Positions 26,005 to 36,002 of a stretch of DNA of 64,000 nt are shown here, piece after piece. The position numbers were made by a program, and so were the translations under genes. Under the pieces are notes generated by a model. That model ran no database searches. It was given only the letters and a program-made list of their open reading frames with translations, and was not told the DNA's origin. Position 1 is the first letter of the stretch. Each line of letters starts with the position of its first letter. The DNA lies in contig NZ_KV440953.1 of the NCBI RefSeq assembly GCF_001636425.1, forward strand, positions 3,220,001 through 3,284,000, in the 5' to 3' direction. This DNA comes from Heyndrickxia acidicola (lineage in GTDB: Bacteria; Bacillota; Bacilli; Bacillales; Bacillaceae_C).

Positions 26005-26367
26005 CCCAAATGGTGCAATCATATCAAGTGACCTTGGCGACAGCCACTTTTTTTGCTTGTTGATTTTCACTCCGTATACTTGCTTGCCGTGGGCAGTAAT
26101 GGAACCACATCGCAGCATACTTTTCGGGATACCCCCAAGAAATTGCTTAACTTGCAGGATTCTTTTCTTTCTACTCTAATCAATGTTGAATCCAAACAAG
26201 CCTTGGGTCTTACTAGATATGCTAAAACGCTATTTCTCCTGGATGTTCTTTTCTGCTCAAATAAATTTTTAACAAAGACACCACAAGTCCTTTTCCTTTT
26301 TCTGTTCAAATAAAAAAGAGGTGACTCAAAAGGCCGCTTATAACGCCTTTTGAGTCACCCTCTTTTT
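26005..26367. repeat. Family C composite repeat, copy 2
   Basis: The match to copy 3 starts at CCCAAATGGTGCAAT right after the TAA stop of the preceding gene, then CCTTGGCGACAGCCACTTTT, GTTGATTTTCACTCCGTATA, TTAACTTGCAGGATTCTTTT and TTCTTTTCTGCTCAAATAAA. It closes with the GTGACTCAAAAGGC hairpin also found in copy 1. Confidence 0.65.
26313..26367. terminator. Terminator hairpin between convergent genes
   Basis: GAGGTGACTCAAAAGGC pairs with GCCTTTTGAGTCACCCTC, with A6 at the left and T5 at the right. It can serve both the YkwC-like gene and dltD. Confidence 0.85.
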
Positions 26368-26457
26368 AAATCCATATTTGTTTTCTAAAACCTTTTAAGT
26401 TTTTTTTAAGAAACAAACGATAGTATACAATTAACTAAAATTTGCAAGTATAACTGC

Positions 26458-27639
26458 TTATTTCTTAGCCCACTGCTCCTGCATGGCCTTATCAACATAT
26501 ACCCATCCTTTATAGGAGATGTGCATGCTGTCCTTAAAGAAATAAGGTTCATACGCGTGCTTGGTTAAATCAAGAACTGGGAAGCCTTCCCGTTTAATCT
26601 GTGCATTGATTTTTTTATAATAAGCATTCAGGTTTTTTCTAGGGAAACCAGTGTAATCATACCAGCGCCCATTCACCGGAATACTGACAAAAATAGGTTT
26701 TGCCCCTGCCTGCTTCAACATATCAAGCACTAATTGAAAGTCTCCATATTCCACAGACTTTACATAGCTATAATGCTTATTAATGTTCTTATATTTCTTT
26801 AATACAGGCTTTACCGAATGTTTATAGATGTTATTATCTATAAAATAAGGGTTATTTCTTCCTGTTCTTGGCTTAGCATATTTCGCTGCTGCTTTTTCTA
26901 ATTGTTTCCAGGATTTATTTTTCACTAATGACGGCCTAATTACACGGGTAGGCTGCTTTGATGGATATAACGAATAATATAAATCCTTCTTTTCAAGCAG
27001 TGCTTTATACAAATAGGCAGCAGGTCTGACCAAATCAGCCTTCATCTTATCCGTATTTGAGCCATTAACTTGTGCACGGTAAAGAGTAGACAGCATAAAG
27101 TCATTCTTTACTTCTTTAAATTTCAACAACCTTTTCATTGCCCTTTTCTTTACGTCGGAGCTTAAGCTTTTGTTAAATGCTAATTCATAACCTTGAAGGA
27201 TTGAGTAATTGGGTGCAAAGTGTGCCTCATCCGTTCCACTTGTATGAAACCACTGTGGAGATACAATGAACACAATCTTCTTTCCTCTCAATTTATCAGC
27301 ATTTTGTGAAAGGCTTAGAAAATTAACAAGTGACTGGGTGCCTCCTCTGCCGACCAAAAAAGGTGTAAACCCCTTATTGTTTACGGCAAAATAATCAGAA
27401 GGATGAAAAGGATCCATCCTTGATAACTCAGATGACCCGTAGATTGGGTAATACTTGTTGCTTTCAATGGCTCTTTCTTGCAGGTACTTTCCTTGGAACA
27501 TTAACGGGTTTAAAGCTGTTGCAGAAGCTGTTACTTTTTTGTCTGTAATTAAGCTGCCAATCCAGCTATTCGGCATAAATATAAACACTAAAAATAAAAG
27601 AAGTGCTAGTAAAAGCGGGCCAAACGAATATTTTTTCAT
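26458..27639 (-). CDS. dltD: D-alanyl-lipoteichoic acid biosynthesis protein DltD
   Basis: The 393-residue protein is anchored by one N-terminal helix (about residues 5-22) with the rest outside the membrane. It has the SGNH-like catalytic set: GSSE near 68-71 supplies the serine and FFKDSMHIS near the C-terminus the Asp and His. DltD takes part in the last step of D-Ala transfer to teichoic acids outside the cell. Its start overlaps dltC by 4 bp. It is the last gene of dltXABCD. Confidence 0.95.
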   Translation of the reverse strand: MKKYSFGPLLLALLLFLVFIFMPNSWIGSLITDKKVTASATALNPLMFQGKYLQERAIESNKYYPIYGSSELSRMDPFHPSDYFAVNNKGFTPFLVGRGGTQSLVNFLSLSQNADKLRGKKIVFIVSPQWFHTSGTDEAHFAPNYSILQGYELAFNKSLSSDVKKRAMKRLLKFKEVKNDFMLSTLYRAQVNGSNTDKMKADLVRPAAYLYKALLEKKDLYYSLYPSKQPTRVIRPSLVKNKSWKQLEKAAAKYAKPRTGRNNPYFIDNNIYKHSVKPVLKKYKNINKHYSYVKSVEYGDFQLVLDMLKQAGAKPIFVSIPVNGRWYDYTGFPRKNLNAYYKKINAQIKREGFPVLDLTKHAYEPYFFKDSMHISYKGWVYVDKAMQEQWAKK

Positions 27640-27869
27640 TTCAATTCAGCTAGCTTCTCTGCAATATGATTCGGTGTGTTCCACTCCTCACGGTTAAATT
27701 CCGTAATAGGAATATTAATCCCGAAGCGATCATCAATCTCAACAAGCAAATTAATTGTTCCAAATGAATCCAATAAGCCAGAATCAAATAAGTCTATATT
27801 AGGCTCTTCCTTTACGACATCGTCCTGGCAAACTTCAGCAATTAGTTGAATAACATCTTGTTTTTCCAT
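27636..27869 (-). CDS. dltC: D-alanyl carrier protein DltC
   Basis: A 77-residue acyl-carrier-type protein. Ser35 in DSGLLDSFG is the phosphopantetheine attachment site. It receives D-Ala from DltA and docks on DltB at the membrane. It lies between dltB (15 bp upstream) and dltD (4-bp overlap). Confidence 0.96.
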   Translation of the reverse strand: MEKQDVIQLIAEVCQDDVVKEEPNIDLFDSGLLDSFGTINLLVEIDDRFGINIPITEFNREEWNTPNHIAEKLAELK

Positions 27870-27884
27870 AGTAGCATTTCTCCT

Positions 27885-29057
27885 TTAGCGAAATAATTGT
27901 CCTGAAAAGATATAGAAACCAAAACAAATAAAATGGAACGTGATAATAATCGATATAACATGGGTTACTCGGTTCTTAGGCCAGAATTTATGCTTTTTAT
28001 TCAATCGATCAAAGTAGTCAAACCCGCACATTAACGCTGCATGGTACAAACCATAAATGATATATTGCAAAGCAAAGCCGTGCCAGAAACCCATCGTTAG
28101 GAATAGAAGGGTATATCCCATATTAGAAACGGTATACCGGTTCTTAATCCATCTCTTTTTCGTCATCCACAAAACAAAACGCATGTAGATATAATCTCTG
28201 AACCAAAACGAAAGCGTCATGTGCCAGCGATTCCAGAAGTCTTTAATATTCCGGCTGATAAATGGAAGATTAAAGTTTTCCGGTGAACGAATACCCATAA
28301 GGTAACTTACTGCTATAGCAAAGTTACTGTAGCCTGCAAAGTCAAAGAACAGGTACATGCTGTAAGCATACATATAGATAATGCGCGCCTCAATCGGATG
28401 GGTATGATGGACGCTATGGGTATCGTAGTATGTTAAGATATTGCGGTGAATCAAATAAGCAATAATGAACTTATACAAAAATCCAAGAAAAATCTTATTT
28501 ATAGCTAAATACAGTAATTCCTTATATTCTTCCGATGTTGGTACGGACCTGTGATCCTTTTCAAACCTTCGATAACGGTCAATCGGTCCCGAGGATATAG
28601 TCGGGAAAAACAGCATGAAATACAAAAGATCAATCACTGAAATATTGGATTTTATTAACCCATCTCTTGTTTCAATAATCATTTGAATCGCTCTAAACGA
28701 AACATAGGATACGCCTAAAAATCCAAAAAGATTTGTTATTCCTAAGACCGGAAAAAGCTTAACAAGGAATAACGGGAGAATCGTTGCCGCTGTAAAAACA
28801 ACAAATACAGATGTCCGGTTATCCTTTTGCCTGTAATTCCAATAAATTTTAATTAGAGTTACCTGCCAAATAGTGAATATAATCAGGGATGTAATTTCAA
28901 GATAGTTGTTCTTGTGATAAAAGATTATAGCCAGAAAAATCAAGGTAATAAGCATGTTATAAATTCGAGAGCTCTTACCGAATAAACCAAGTATTATAGT
29001 AGGAGCTAACAGAATTAAGACAATAAAGAAAAACAGAAATGTTTCATAGGGTGTCAT
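27885..29057 (-). CDS. dltB: D-alanyl transfer protein DltB (MBOAT)
   Basis: The 390-residue polytopic protein is a membrane-bound O-acyltransferase that moves D-Ala from DltC across the membrane. The catalytic His lies in MGFWHGFALQYIIYGLYHA; SSGPIDRYRRFEKD and NIKDFWNRWHMTLSFWFRDY are conserved MBOAT segments. Its start overlaps dltA by 4 bp. Confidence 0.96.
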   Translation of the reverse strand: MTPYETFLFFFIVLILLAPTIILGLFGKSSRIYNMLITLIFLAIIFYHKNNYLEITSLIIFTIWQVTLIKIYWNYRQKDNRTSVFVVFTAATILPLFLVKLFPVLGITNLFGFLGVSYVSFRAIQMIIETRDGLIKSNISVIDLLYFMLFFPTISSGPIDRYRRFEKDHRSVPTSEEYKELLYLAINKIFLGFLYKFIIAYLIHRNILTYYDTHSVHHTHPIEARIIYMYAYSMYLFFDFAGYSNFAIAVSYLMGIRSPENFNLPFISRNIKDFWNRWHMTLSFWFRDYIYMRFVLWMTKKRWIKNRYTVSNMGYTLLFLTMGFWHGFALQYIIYGLYHAALMCGFDYFDRLNKKHKFWPKNRVTHVISIIITFHFICFGFYIFSGQLFR

Positions 29058-30574
29058 GCTAATACTCCGTTAACTAATTGCTTTCTATCCACTTTCCCAT
29101 TTGGAGTCATTGGCAGGCTCTTGCAATAGACAAATTTTCTAGGAACCATATATGCCGGGATAAGATCTCCTAATTCCTTCTTAATTGCACTTGTCAACTG
29201 GTAATCTTTCTCAAAAGAATGACTCGCCGGAACAATGAAAGCAGATAAATAGTCAACTTTATCGTCTTTATAAAATGGTACTACTACACATGCTTCTACA
29301 TATTGTGATTTTTGGATATGGAACTCGATTTCCTCTAACTCCATTCGATACCCATGCACTTTAACCTGAAAATCTAGCCTTCCCTGATAATAAGCTAAAC
29401 CTTCTTTAATATAACCTGCATCACCTGTTTTGTAAGCTCTTTGCCCATTATGCACAAAGAATGATTTTTCTGTTAGAGCCTTTTCTCCCAAATACCCTTT
29501 ACTTACGCTAGGGCCAACAATAATTAATTCTCCTTTTTCGCCCTCATTAACAGGCTGTCCTTCTTCATCCACCACTAGTAATTGACAATCGTCTTTAATA
29601 TAGCCAATCGGCAATGCATGATGTGCCTCTAGTATCTCATCTGTTACCTCAAGAGCGGTTACTGCTACTGTTGCTTCTGTAGGTCCATAGGAGTTAAAGA
29701 CTTTGGCCTTTGGAAAACGCTCTTTTAACTGGCGGGCTGTCTGTGTCGATAACACTTCTCCGCAAAAAAGAAATACTTCCATAGCCGGGATCATTTGATC
29801 ATTGAAGGATGGATCCATTAAGCACATTTGTGCAAATGAAGGAGTGGATGTCCAAACCTGAATATTCCCCTTTTCCAGCGCTTCGAATAGTCGTTTTGGC
29901 TGGGCAATTAAATCCTTTGTTGCTACAATTAAAGTTCCGCCAGAACACAATGACGGATAAAGATCCATCACAGACAAATCAAAAGAAAACGGCGCCTGGT
30001 TTAAAAAGCGGCGATTTTCTTGAATAGAGAAGTCTTTCAGCATCCAATTTACAAAGCTCTCAAGATTGTTAACGTTGATTTGAACACCTTTTGGATTGCC
30101 TGTGCTTCCTGAAGTGTAAATGATATAAAAATTATCTTCTTCACTTACCCATGCTTCTTCATTTTCATTTGTTTGTTCACTGCTGCCAAGTATATGCTGC
30201 AAATGTTCACTCAGAATAAGCTGCGTACCCTCGTTTAGTGATTCCGGCACTTTTTCAACTGTTGAAATCATCAACCCCGACTGTGAGCGTTCCATAATAC
30301 TTGAAACTCTGTCTGCAGGAATTGATATATCAACCGGAATATAAGGATGACCTGATTTAACGCTGGCAAGAAAAGAAATTAGCATTTCAGGATCCATATG
30401 GCCGTACACCATTATTGGCGACTTTGGTTCTAATTGCAGACTTCCAATGTATGAAGCCAATCGATTCGACTTCTCCCATAAGTCTCCATATGATAATACT
30501 ACTTCGCCATTTACAAAAGCATCCCTCTCAGGATATTTTTGAGAAATTTGCTGTATCGTCTTAAGCAGTTTCAC
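29054..30574 (-). CDS. dltA: D-alanine--D-alanyl carrier protein ligase DltA
   Basis: The 506-residue adenylating enzyme activates D-Ala with ATP and loads it on DltC. Motifs are YIIYTSGSTGNPKGVQ (phosphate loop), NSYGPTEATVAV, YKTGDAGY and the C-terminal PNGKVDRKQL with the catalytic lysine. AGGAGG lies upstream of the ATG. It follows dltX by 21 bp. Confidence 0.97.
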   Translation of the reverse strand: MKLLKTIQQISQKYPERDAFVNGEVVLSYGDLWEKSNRLASYIGSLQLEPKSPIMVYGHMDPEMLISFLASVKSGHPYIPVDISIPADRVSSIMERSQSGLMISTVEKVPESLNEGTQLILSEHLQHILGSSEQTNENEEAWVSEEDNFYIIYTSGSTGNPKGVQINVNNLESFVNWMLKDFSIQENRRFLNQAPFSFDLSVMDLYPSLCSGGTLIVATKDLIAQPKRLFEALEKGNIQVWTSTPSFAQMCLMDPSFNDQMIPAMEVFLFCGEVLSTQTARQLKERFPKAKVFNSYGPTEATVAVTALEVTDEILEAHHALPIGYIKDDCQLLVVDEEGQPVNEGEKGELIIVGPSVSKGYLGEKALTEKSFFVHNGQRAYKTGDAGYIKEGLAYYQGRLDFQVKVHGYRMELEEIEFHIQKSQYVEACVVVPFYKDDKVDYLSAFIVPASHSFEKDYQLTSAIKKELGDLIPAYMVPRKFVYCKSLPMTPNGKVDRKQLVNGVLA

Positions 30575-30595
30575 TTTTGCTTTTCCTCCTTCTGT

Positions 30596-30754
30596 TTAAA
30601 ACTCGGCGTAAATGAATGGAGCTGCGTTCATACCCTGTAAGCCGTATATTAACGCTAACGTAATCAGAATTGCTAAATAGTATATCGTACGAAGTGCAAA
30701 TCCAGATGCAGTAGCTTTCTTTTTGCCTGTAGTGGACAAATTATTCTCAACCAT
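30596..30754 (-). CDS. dltX: Teichoic acid D-Ala incorporation-associated protein DltX
   Basis: A 52-residue protein: a basic N-terminus, one membrane helix (LRTIYYLAILITLALIYG) and the C-terminal motif FIYAEF that defines DltX. It is the first gene of the dlt operon and is thought to assist DltB/DltD in D-Ala transfer outside the cell. Confidence 0.93.
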   Translation of the reverse strand: MVENNLSTTGKKKATASGFALRTIYYLAILITLALIYGLQGMNAAPFIYAEF

Positions 30755-31326
30755 AGACTTACTAACTCTCCCTCAATTAGTTTTTATTAATAGACCGTTC
30801 TTTGTGTATAGTAGTTCAATGATTTTTTGTATTTTGTTTTATTATTCATTACTTGACTAAAATTAGACCATGTAAATTCTTGATAAATCATCAAGAATTA
30901 GAAGAACTACTTTATAACTAAATGGACGAGCCATTTTTAATCACAATACGTATAATTATATACGATATCCCTTCAAAATGGTTTCGTTTTTTCAAAAAAA
31001 AGGAAAAAAATTATAGCAATTCATTCACACAAAGAATTGTATATGAATGATGAATTACTATATAAATTACCTAGCCTGAAACCATGATAGAGGTTAAAAC
31101 AAAGGATACCATGAAAAAAAGATTAAAAATGGATTAAAAGAACAGAGATCCCATTTTCCATTTCTAACCACTATTTTTTTCACTTAAAGGTTCTATTCAT
31201 TTTGCCTATGGATTTCCGCTCCAATGCACCAAAATCAACTAAGCTTTACTCTCTTATATCATCCCAAAAACCATACACGCTTAAATATAACTCATCATTC
31301 TAAAAAAATATACTATAATTTCCCCT
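30755..31326. other. AT-rich region upstream of the dlt operon
   Basis: No gene is seen over about 570 bp. It must hold the dlt promoter. ATTCTTGAT and ATCAAGAAT (30876-30898) form a perfect 9-bp inverted repeat about 120 bp before dltX and may be an operator or hairpin. No clear sigma-A box pair was found. Confidence 0.4.
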
Positions 31327-32307
31327 CTAAAAATGATGGTTTTTGGGCATTCGAAATAGTAATAGAAAATCCCCATATCCTTCTTTTTCCATGTCAGTTT
31401 TAGGAACAAAACGCAACGCAGCAGAATTAATACAATACCTTAGTCCATTTTCAGTCGGGCCATCCTGAAATACATGTCCCAAGTGAGAATCGGCTTGTTT
31501 GCTTCGTACCTCCGTACGTGTCATTCTGTGGCTTAAATCATACTGTTCGGTTATATAACCTGAGAGAATTGGCTTTGTAAAACTCGGCCAGCCGCAGCCG
31601 CTGTCGTACTTATCCCTTGAACTAAAGAGAGGCTCGCCTGAAACAATATCGACGTAAATTCCTTCCTCATCGTAATTCCAATACCGATTATCAAAAGGAG
31701 GCTCTGTTCCATTCTCCTGCGTGACAAAATATTGCATATTCGTTAATGACTCTCTTAGATGAGATTTATCCTTTGGCCAGTGCTTTTTTAGGAATTCCAA
31801 CCGGCCAGATCCCTGTTGATGAAGGGCATATCGAAAGGCATTTTTCTTATAAAAATTTTGATGATATTCTTCAGCAGGATAAAAAGGAGTAGCTGGTATT
31901 ATTTCTGTAACAATCGGCTTTTGAAATTTGGAAGACTGAGAAAGAGCTTCCTTAGAGGCCTCTGCCTCTCTCCTTTGATTTTCATTATAGTAAAATATGG
32001 CCGTTCGGTACATAGAGCCTCTATCCTGGAACTGCCCTCCCTCATCGGTGGGGTCGATCTGCTGCCAGAATAATTCAAGAAGACGACTGTATGGAATAAT
32101 CTTAGGATCGAAAGTAATTTCAACCGCTTCATAGTGGCCTGTTTTCCCTGAAAGAACCTCCTTATATGAAGGAAATTCAGTATCGCCTCCTAAATATCCG
32201 GAAACAAGACTTATAACACCCTCCATTTCATCAAAAGGAGACACCATACACCAAAAACAGCCTCCGGCAAAAGCCGCTTTCTCCATAAGCCATCCTTTTT
32301 CAGACAT
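31327..32307 (-). CDS. msrAB: Bifunctional methionine sulfoxide reductase MsrA/MsrB
   Basis: A 326-residue fusion. MsrA comes first (about 8-155) with Cys17 in AGGCFWCM, reducing the S-form. MsrB follows (about 180-315) with [11 protein letters not shown] and [11 protein letters not shown], where the Cys reduces the R-form. The zinc CxxC pairs found in some MsrB proteins are absent. AAAGGGTG lies before the ATG. It is a repair enzyme for oxidised methionine in the cytoplasm. It stands alone. Confidence 0.95.
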   Translation of the reverse strand: MSEKGWLMEKAAFAGGCFWCMVSPFDEMEGVISLVSGYLGGDTEFPSYKEVLSGKTGHYEAVEITFDPKIIPYSRLLELFWQQIDPTDEGGQFQDRGSMYRTAIFYYNENQRREAEASKEALSQSSKFQKPIVTEIIPATPFYPAEEYHQNFYKKNAFRYALHQQGSGRLEFLKKHWPKDKSHLRESLTNMQYFVTQENGTEPPFDNRYWNYDEEGIYVDIVSGEPLFSSRDKYDSGCGWPSFTKPILSGYITEQYDLSHRMTRTEVRSKQADSHLGHVFQDGPTENGLRYCINSAALRFVPKTDMEKEGYGDFLLLFRMPKNHHF

Positions 32308-32462
32308 GCATGTATCACCCTTTCTTTAAGGTTCTTTTAATGTTGACTGCTTATTTCGCTCTTTTAGCAGATGGTCAGCATGCCTTTGCTATTTTTCTCT
32401 TGCTTATCCGTACCCTGAAATATTGAATCAATATTAAGATTAAGCCTGACAAATCCTTTAAC

Positions 32463-34733
32463 TTAAATCAGCTTTTCTCCCTTTTTCATTAAATCCCCAC
32501 ATATTGGACACTTTTTTTCTGTTTCCAGGGAACTTTTATCTCCAGATATACGCTGCCAGGCAATACAATCTTCAGATGTGCAAATCCAAGCGGGAACTTT
32601 TCCTTTCACCTCAGCGGGAGTAGATTTTCCCTTTCTCACAGTCCTTCCATTATCTTTCGGTTTTTCCTTTACCCTTTGGAAGGCTTCATGAATAAATCTT
32701 GAAACATCCGTTTTCTTTCCACGGTAAAAAGCGGGCGAGCTTATGTAAAGCTCTTCTTTAGCACGGGTGATGGCCACGTAAGCAAGCCTTCGCTCCTCTT
32801 CTAAAAGCTTTAATCTTTCATCTGCTGCGATTTTAACCTTTTGATCTTCATATTTGCCCATTTCTATAGCCGTTACATGCGGCAGAATCCCTTCAGAGGC
32901 GCCAATAAAGAATACAACGGGAAACTCAAGCCCCTTTGCTTTATGAATGGTCATAAGCGTTATAACATTTGCACCAGGGTCTTGTTTAATCATTTTCATC
33001 TGTTCATGCCTTTTTTTCATTACACCGATAAAATAGAAAAAATCATCGATTGTATCAAAACGGCTGGCCGATGTCTCCAATTCATCCAGCTGCTCCTTGG
33101 AAAATTCCTTTTGAGTAGTTGCAGTATGACGTTCATTCATTTCAAGGTATTGGTCAAAAAACCCTCTAATTTTACGAACGGCCTCCATAGGTTTTAAATG
33201 GCTCAACTCTTTTATTAGCTTTCCCCTGCTTTCAATCGATTTAATCTGGAAAGGCTTTAATCCGGGATAGGATAAAAGATGGTCAAAGGGCTGCTCTTTT
33301 ATTTGATGTTTCTGCTTCCTTTCAACCCATTCAATTCCGCGGTCTCTTGAAATGTATAACGTTGGCAGAATTGCTTCCAGAGAAAATAAATCCAAAGAAT
33401 CTTTTGACAGCCTTAAGTAAGCTATGACGGTTCGTATGATGCTTTGCTCATAAAAAAAGCTTTCTCCTGTTCCCGTGTCGAGGAAAGGAACCTCTTCCAT
33501 TGCTAGCTGTTCAAATATGGCCCGGCTATTATTAGCTGTCCTATGTAAAATCGCAAAATCCCGATACTGATACAGACCTTCTTTTACCTTTTGCTGTATG
33601 GTTTCAACAATCCATTTTGCTTCATCGTCAGTGGACCACGGCCTTGAATAAAAAGGGGTAATCGAGCTTTTTTTAGTGGATTGGAGAACCTTAGGCTTCC
33701 TTTTCCCATTATGCTGTATGACCGCGTTACCCAGCCCGACTATAGGGGATACAGACCGATAGTTAACGGTTAAAAAGACGGTCTTTGCCTGTTTATATTC
33801 TTGATCAAACTGTAAAATGATTTCTTGACTCGCCCCTTGAAAGGCATAAATCGTCTGGTCGTCATCCCCCACTACACACAAGTGATTTTCCGGGAGAGCC
33901 AATAGCTTAATGAGCTTTGATTGAAGAATATTTGTATCTTGGTATTCATCTACCATGATATATTGAAAACGCTGTTGCAAAACCTTTAATAACCCCTCAT
34001 CCTCGGTTAACAGCCTATAGGCTTCGGTGAGGACGTCATCAAAATCCATTTTATGATTTTCTTTCTTCCAGCTTTCATAGTAGCTGCAAAGCTGTTTTAA
34101 TTCCTTATCAGCATTTGTTTTGCTGGGGAGGTCTTCAACTCCCTTCCCCTCCATCTTTATAAAGGAGAGCAGCGAAAGAATGGTTTCCGGCTGATAGGCA
34201 TCATCCATCCCAAGCTCCTTCATTTTCTTCTTCAATACAATCTGTTTATGTTTTTCATTTGTAATCATCTCTTGTGAGTAACCCTGGTGTCTTAAAATTT
34301 GTAAAAAGAAAGAATGAAAGGTGCGGGTTTCAACGCTTCTTGCTTCCCTCAGCTTTATCCCGGGTATTGCCGCAATCCGTTCTTTCATCTCTTCCGCTGC
34401 TTTTTTTGTAAAGGTCATAAGCAAAATTTTTTGCGGAGGAATACCCGCTACCTGAAGCAAGTAACCCGTCCGGCTTACCAAAACAGTTGTTTTACCTGAA
34501 CCTGCACCTGCAATAATGAGGACAGGACCCTGAATCGTCCTAACTGCATCTATTTGGCCGCGGTTTAATAAAATTCCCTGCTCCTCTAAGCTGCGAAAAT
34601 AAAAAGCATCATCTTCCCCATCCCTTACTAGCTCCACACTCGTTACAGTTTCTGCAATTTCCGCAAATGGCAATTCAAGTGTTTGGGCTTGGGCAGGCAG
34701 CCTGAAATAATGTTTTTCCTCATTTTTAATCAT
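32463..34733 (-). CDS. yjcD: UvrD/Rep-family ATP-dependent helicase (YjcD-like)
   Basis: The 756-residue protein is a superfamily 1A helicase. Motifs: GAGSGKTTVL (Walker A), MVDEYQDTN, GDDDQTIYAFQGA, VNYRS, TIHKAKGLEFPVVFF and AYVAITRAKEELYIS. The C-terminal tail has a four-cysteine zinc element (CTSEDC ... CPICG). Length matches B. subtilis YjcD (759). It probably unwinds DNA 3' to 5' in repair or replication restart; the exact role is not known. It is the only gene on this stretch and ends about 155 bp from msrAB. Confidence 0.88.
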   Translation of the reverse strand: MIKNEEKHYFRLPAQAQTLELPFAEIAETVTSVELVRDGEDDAFYFRSLEEQGILLNRGQIDAVRTIQGPVLIIAGAGSGKTTVLVSRTGYLLQVAGIPPQKILLMTFTKKAAEEMKERIAAIPGIKLREARSVETRTFHSFFLQILRHQGYSQEMITNEKHKQIVLKKKMKELGMDDAYQPETILSLLSFIKMEGKGVEDLPSKTNADKELKQLCSYYESWKKENHKMDFDDVLTEAYRLLTEDEGLLKVLQQRFQYIMVDEYQDTNILQSKLIKLLALPENHLCVVGDDDQTIYAFQGASQEIILQFDQEYKQAKTVFLTVNYRSVSPIVGLGNAVIQHNGKRKPKVLQSTKKSSITPFYSRPWSTDDEAKWIVETIQQKVKEGLYQYRDFAILHRTANNSRAIFEQLAMEEVPFLDTGTGESFFYEQSIIRTVIAYLRLSKDSLDLFSLEAILPTLYISRDRGIEWVERKQKHQIKEQPFDHLLSYPGLKPFQIKSIESRGKLIKELSHLKPMEAVRKIRGFFDQYLEMNERHTATTQKEFSKEQLDELETSASRFDTIDDFFYFIGVMKKRHEQMKMIKQDPGANVITLMTIHKAKGLEFPVVFFIGASEGILPHVTAIEMGKYEDQKVKIAADERLKLLEEERRLAYVAITRAKEELYISSPAFYRGKKTDVSRFIHEAFQRVKEKPKDNGRTVRKGKSTPAEVKGKVPAWICTSEDCIAWQRISGDKSSLETEKKCPICGDLMKKGEKLI

Positions 34734-34880
34734 TGTAAAACCCCTTAACCCTGAAACATAATATCCCTCTATTCTACACTAATATCGGAAAAGACTTAAG
34801 TAAAAGCGGACAAGAGAATCATCCGGAAAGCATCCTTTCGCTTAACAAGAATCAGTGGTAATCAAGCTATTAGTTTCTTT

Positions 34881-34899
34881 AAAGGGGTCAGACCCCTTT
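34881..34899. repeat. Short palindromic repeat, copy 2
   Basis: AAAGGGGTCAGACCCCTTT is identical to the copy at 8862-8880 and is followed by a related CTTGCTTTAACGCA. Confidence 0.6.
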
Positions 34900-34911
34900 C
34901 TTGCTTTAACG

Positions 34912-34940
34912 CAAAAAAGCAGCAGTCTTAAGACCACTGC
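34912..34940 (-). terminator. Terminator after ythAB
   Basis: On the minus strand GCAGTGGTC, TTAA, GACTGCTGC (two G-U pairs) is followed by TTTTTTGC, directly behind the subunit II gene. Confidence 0.75.
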
Positions 34941-34951
34941 CAGAATACTTA

Positions 34952-35989
34952 TTATGTCCGTTTATGCCGGATATAGCTTTTATCCTTCATGAAAAGTCTC
35001 CAGAAATAAAAGAATCCTGGGAAAAGAATGATAAAGCCTACAATATACATAGCAAAAACAGCATGGAAGTTACTTTGATTTGTAAATCCGGATCGAATGG
35101 TCACACTTGGGTAAACAATATACGGCAAATGGGCACGCCCATAAACGTAGCTTGCCAAAAAGTATTGGATCGTGATAGCGATAACGGCTAATCTTGGTTT
35201 TCCGCTTATAGGTGCATTTCGGTTAGGGAAAACTAGCGCAGCTCCTGCAAGCGCAAACATAGCAACCGAAATAATTAGCCACTGTATGTGAGAGAGCATA
35301 TTATTATAAAGCCACGGAGCCTCTTTCTGTAATGTAACCATAATTAATAGGGACATGATTAAAAGGATCGGTCCAGTAATGATTGCTCCTTTCCGATATA
35401 CCTTATAAGCCTCCCACTCCTCCGCCACCTTTGAGAAATCAGCCAAAAGCAAAGATGACAAAAACAACGTACTGCTGATTGCAAAGCCTATAAAGGCGTA
35501 TTCATTAGGGCTTGTAAATAATTTTCCCATCTGCAGCTGCTGTACACCGTTGACCACTTTAATGAAATTCCCATGGGTAATCGGGAGGACACTAATGAGA
35601 AGGCCTGGGATCAAAATCCCGCAAATACCCGATACATATGTCAGAAGCTTCACATATTCATCCGCTACATGAGAAAAAACTAGAAAGGCACTTCGGAGTG
35701 ATAACAACAGCAAAATAATGCTGCCCGGGATTAAAAGAACGGTTCCAAGCGTATAGGTAGCTTTCGGAAAAAGACTGACAATTGCTACCACAATCGCCAC
35801 GATAAAAACATTAGTTACCTCCCAGGTTGGTGAAAGGTACCGGTTGGCAATATTCGTCGCCTTGGTTTGCTCTCGATTAATATATATCATCGACCAAAAC
35901 CCTGCTCCAAAGTCCATTGTAGCCATCACCGCATAGATAAAGACAAACCCCCATATGAGGGTGATTGCAATCACTTCATCTTCAAACAA
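34952..35989 (-). CDS. ythB: Cytochrome bd-type quinol oxidase subunit II
   Basis: The 345-residue protein has about eight to nine membrane helices. VMATMDFGAGFWSM and NRYLSPTWEVTNVFIV are conserved in CydB-like subunits of the bacillar YthB branch (346 residues in B. subtilis). It pairs with YthA, the heme subunit, and starts 13 bp behind it. Confidence 0.9.
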   Translation of the reverse strand: MFEDEVIAITLIWGFVFIYAVMATMDFGAGFWSMIYINREQTKATNIANRYLSPTWEVTNVFIVAIVVAIVSLFPKATYTLGTVLLIPGSIILLLLSLRSAFLVFSHVADEYVKLLTYVSGICGILIPGLLISVLPITHGNFIKVVNGVQQLQMGKLFTSPNEYAFIGFAISSTLFLSSLLLADFSKVAEEWEAYKVYRKGAIITGPILLIMSLLIMVTLQKEAPWLYNNMLSHIQWLIISVAMFALAGAALVFPNRNAPISGKPRLAVIAITIQYFLASYVYGRAHLPYIVYPSVTIRSGFTNQSNFHAVFAMYIVGFIILFPGFFYFWRLFMKDKSYIRHKRT

Positions 35990-36002
35990 GGTAATCCCCC
36001 TC

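Noticed and set aside
26053-26313. Open readings of 80-86 codons on both strands
   Set aside because: They overlap each other inside family C copy 2 and have no coding signals.
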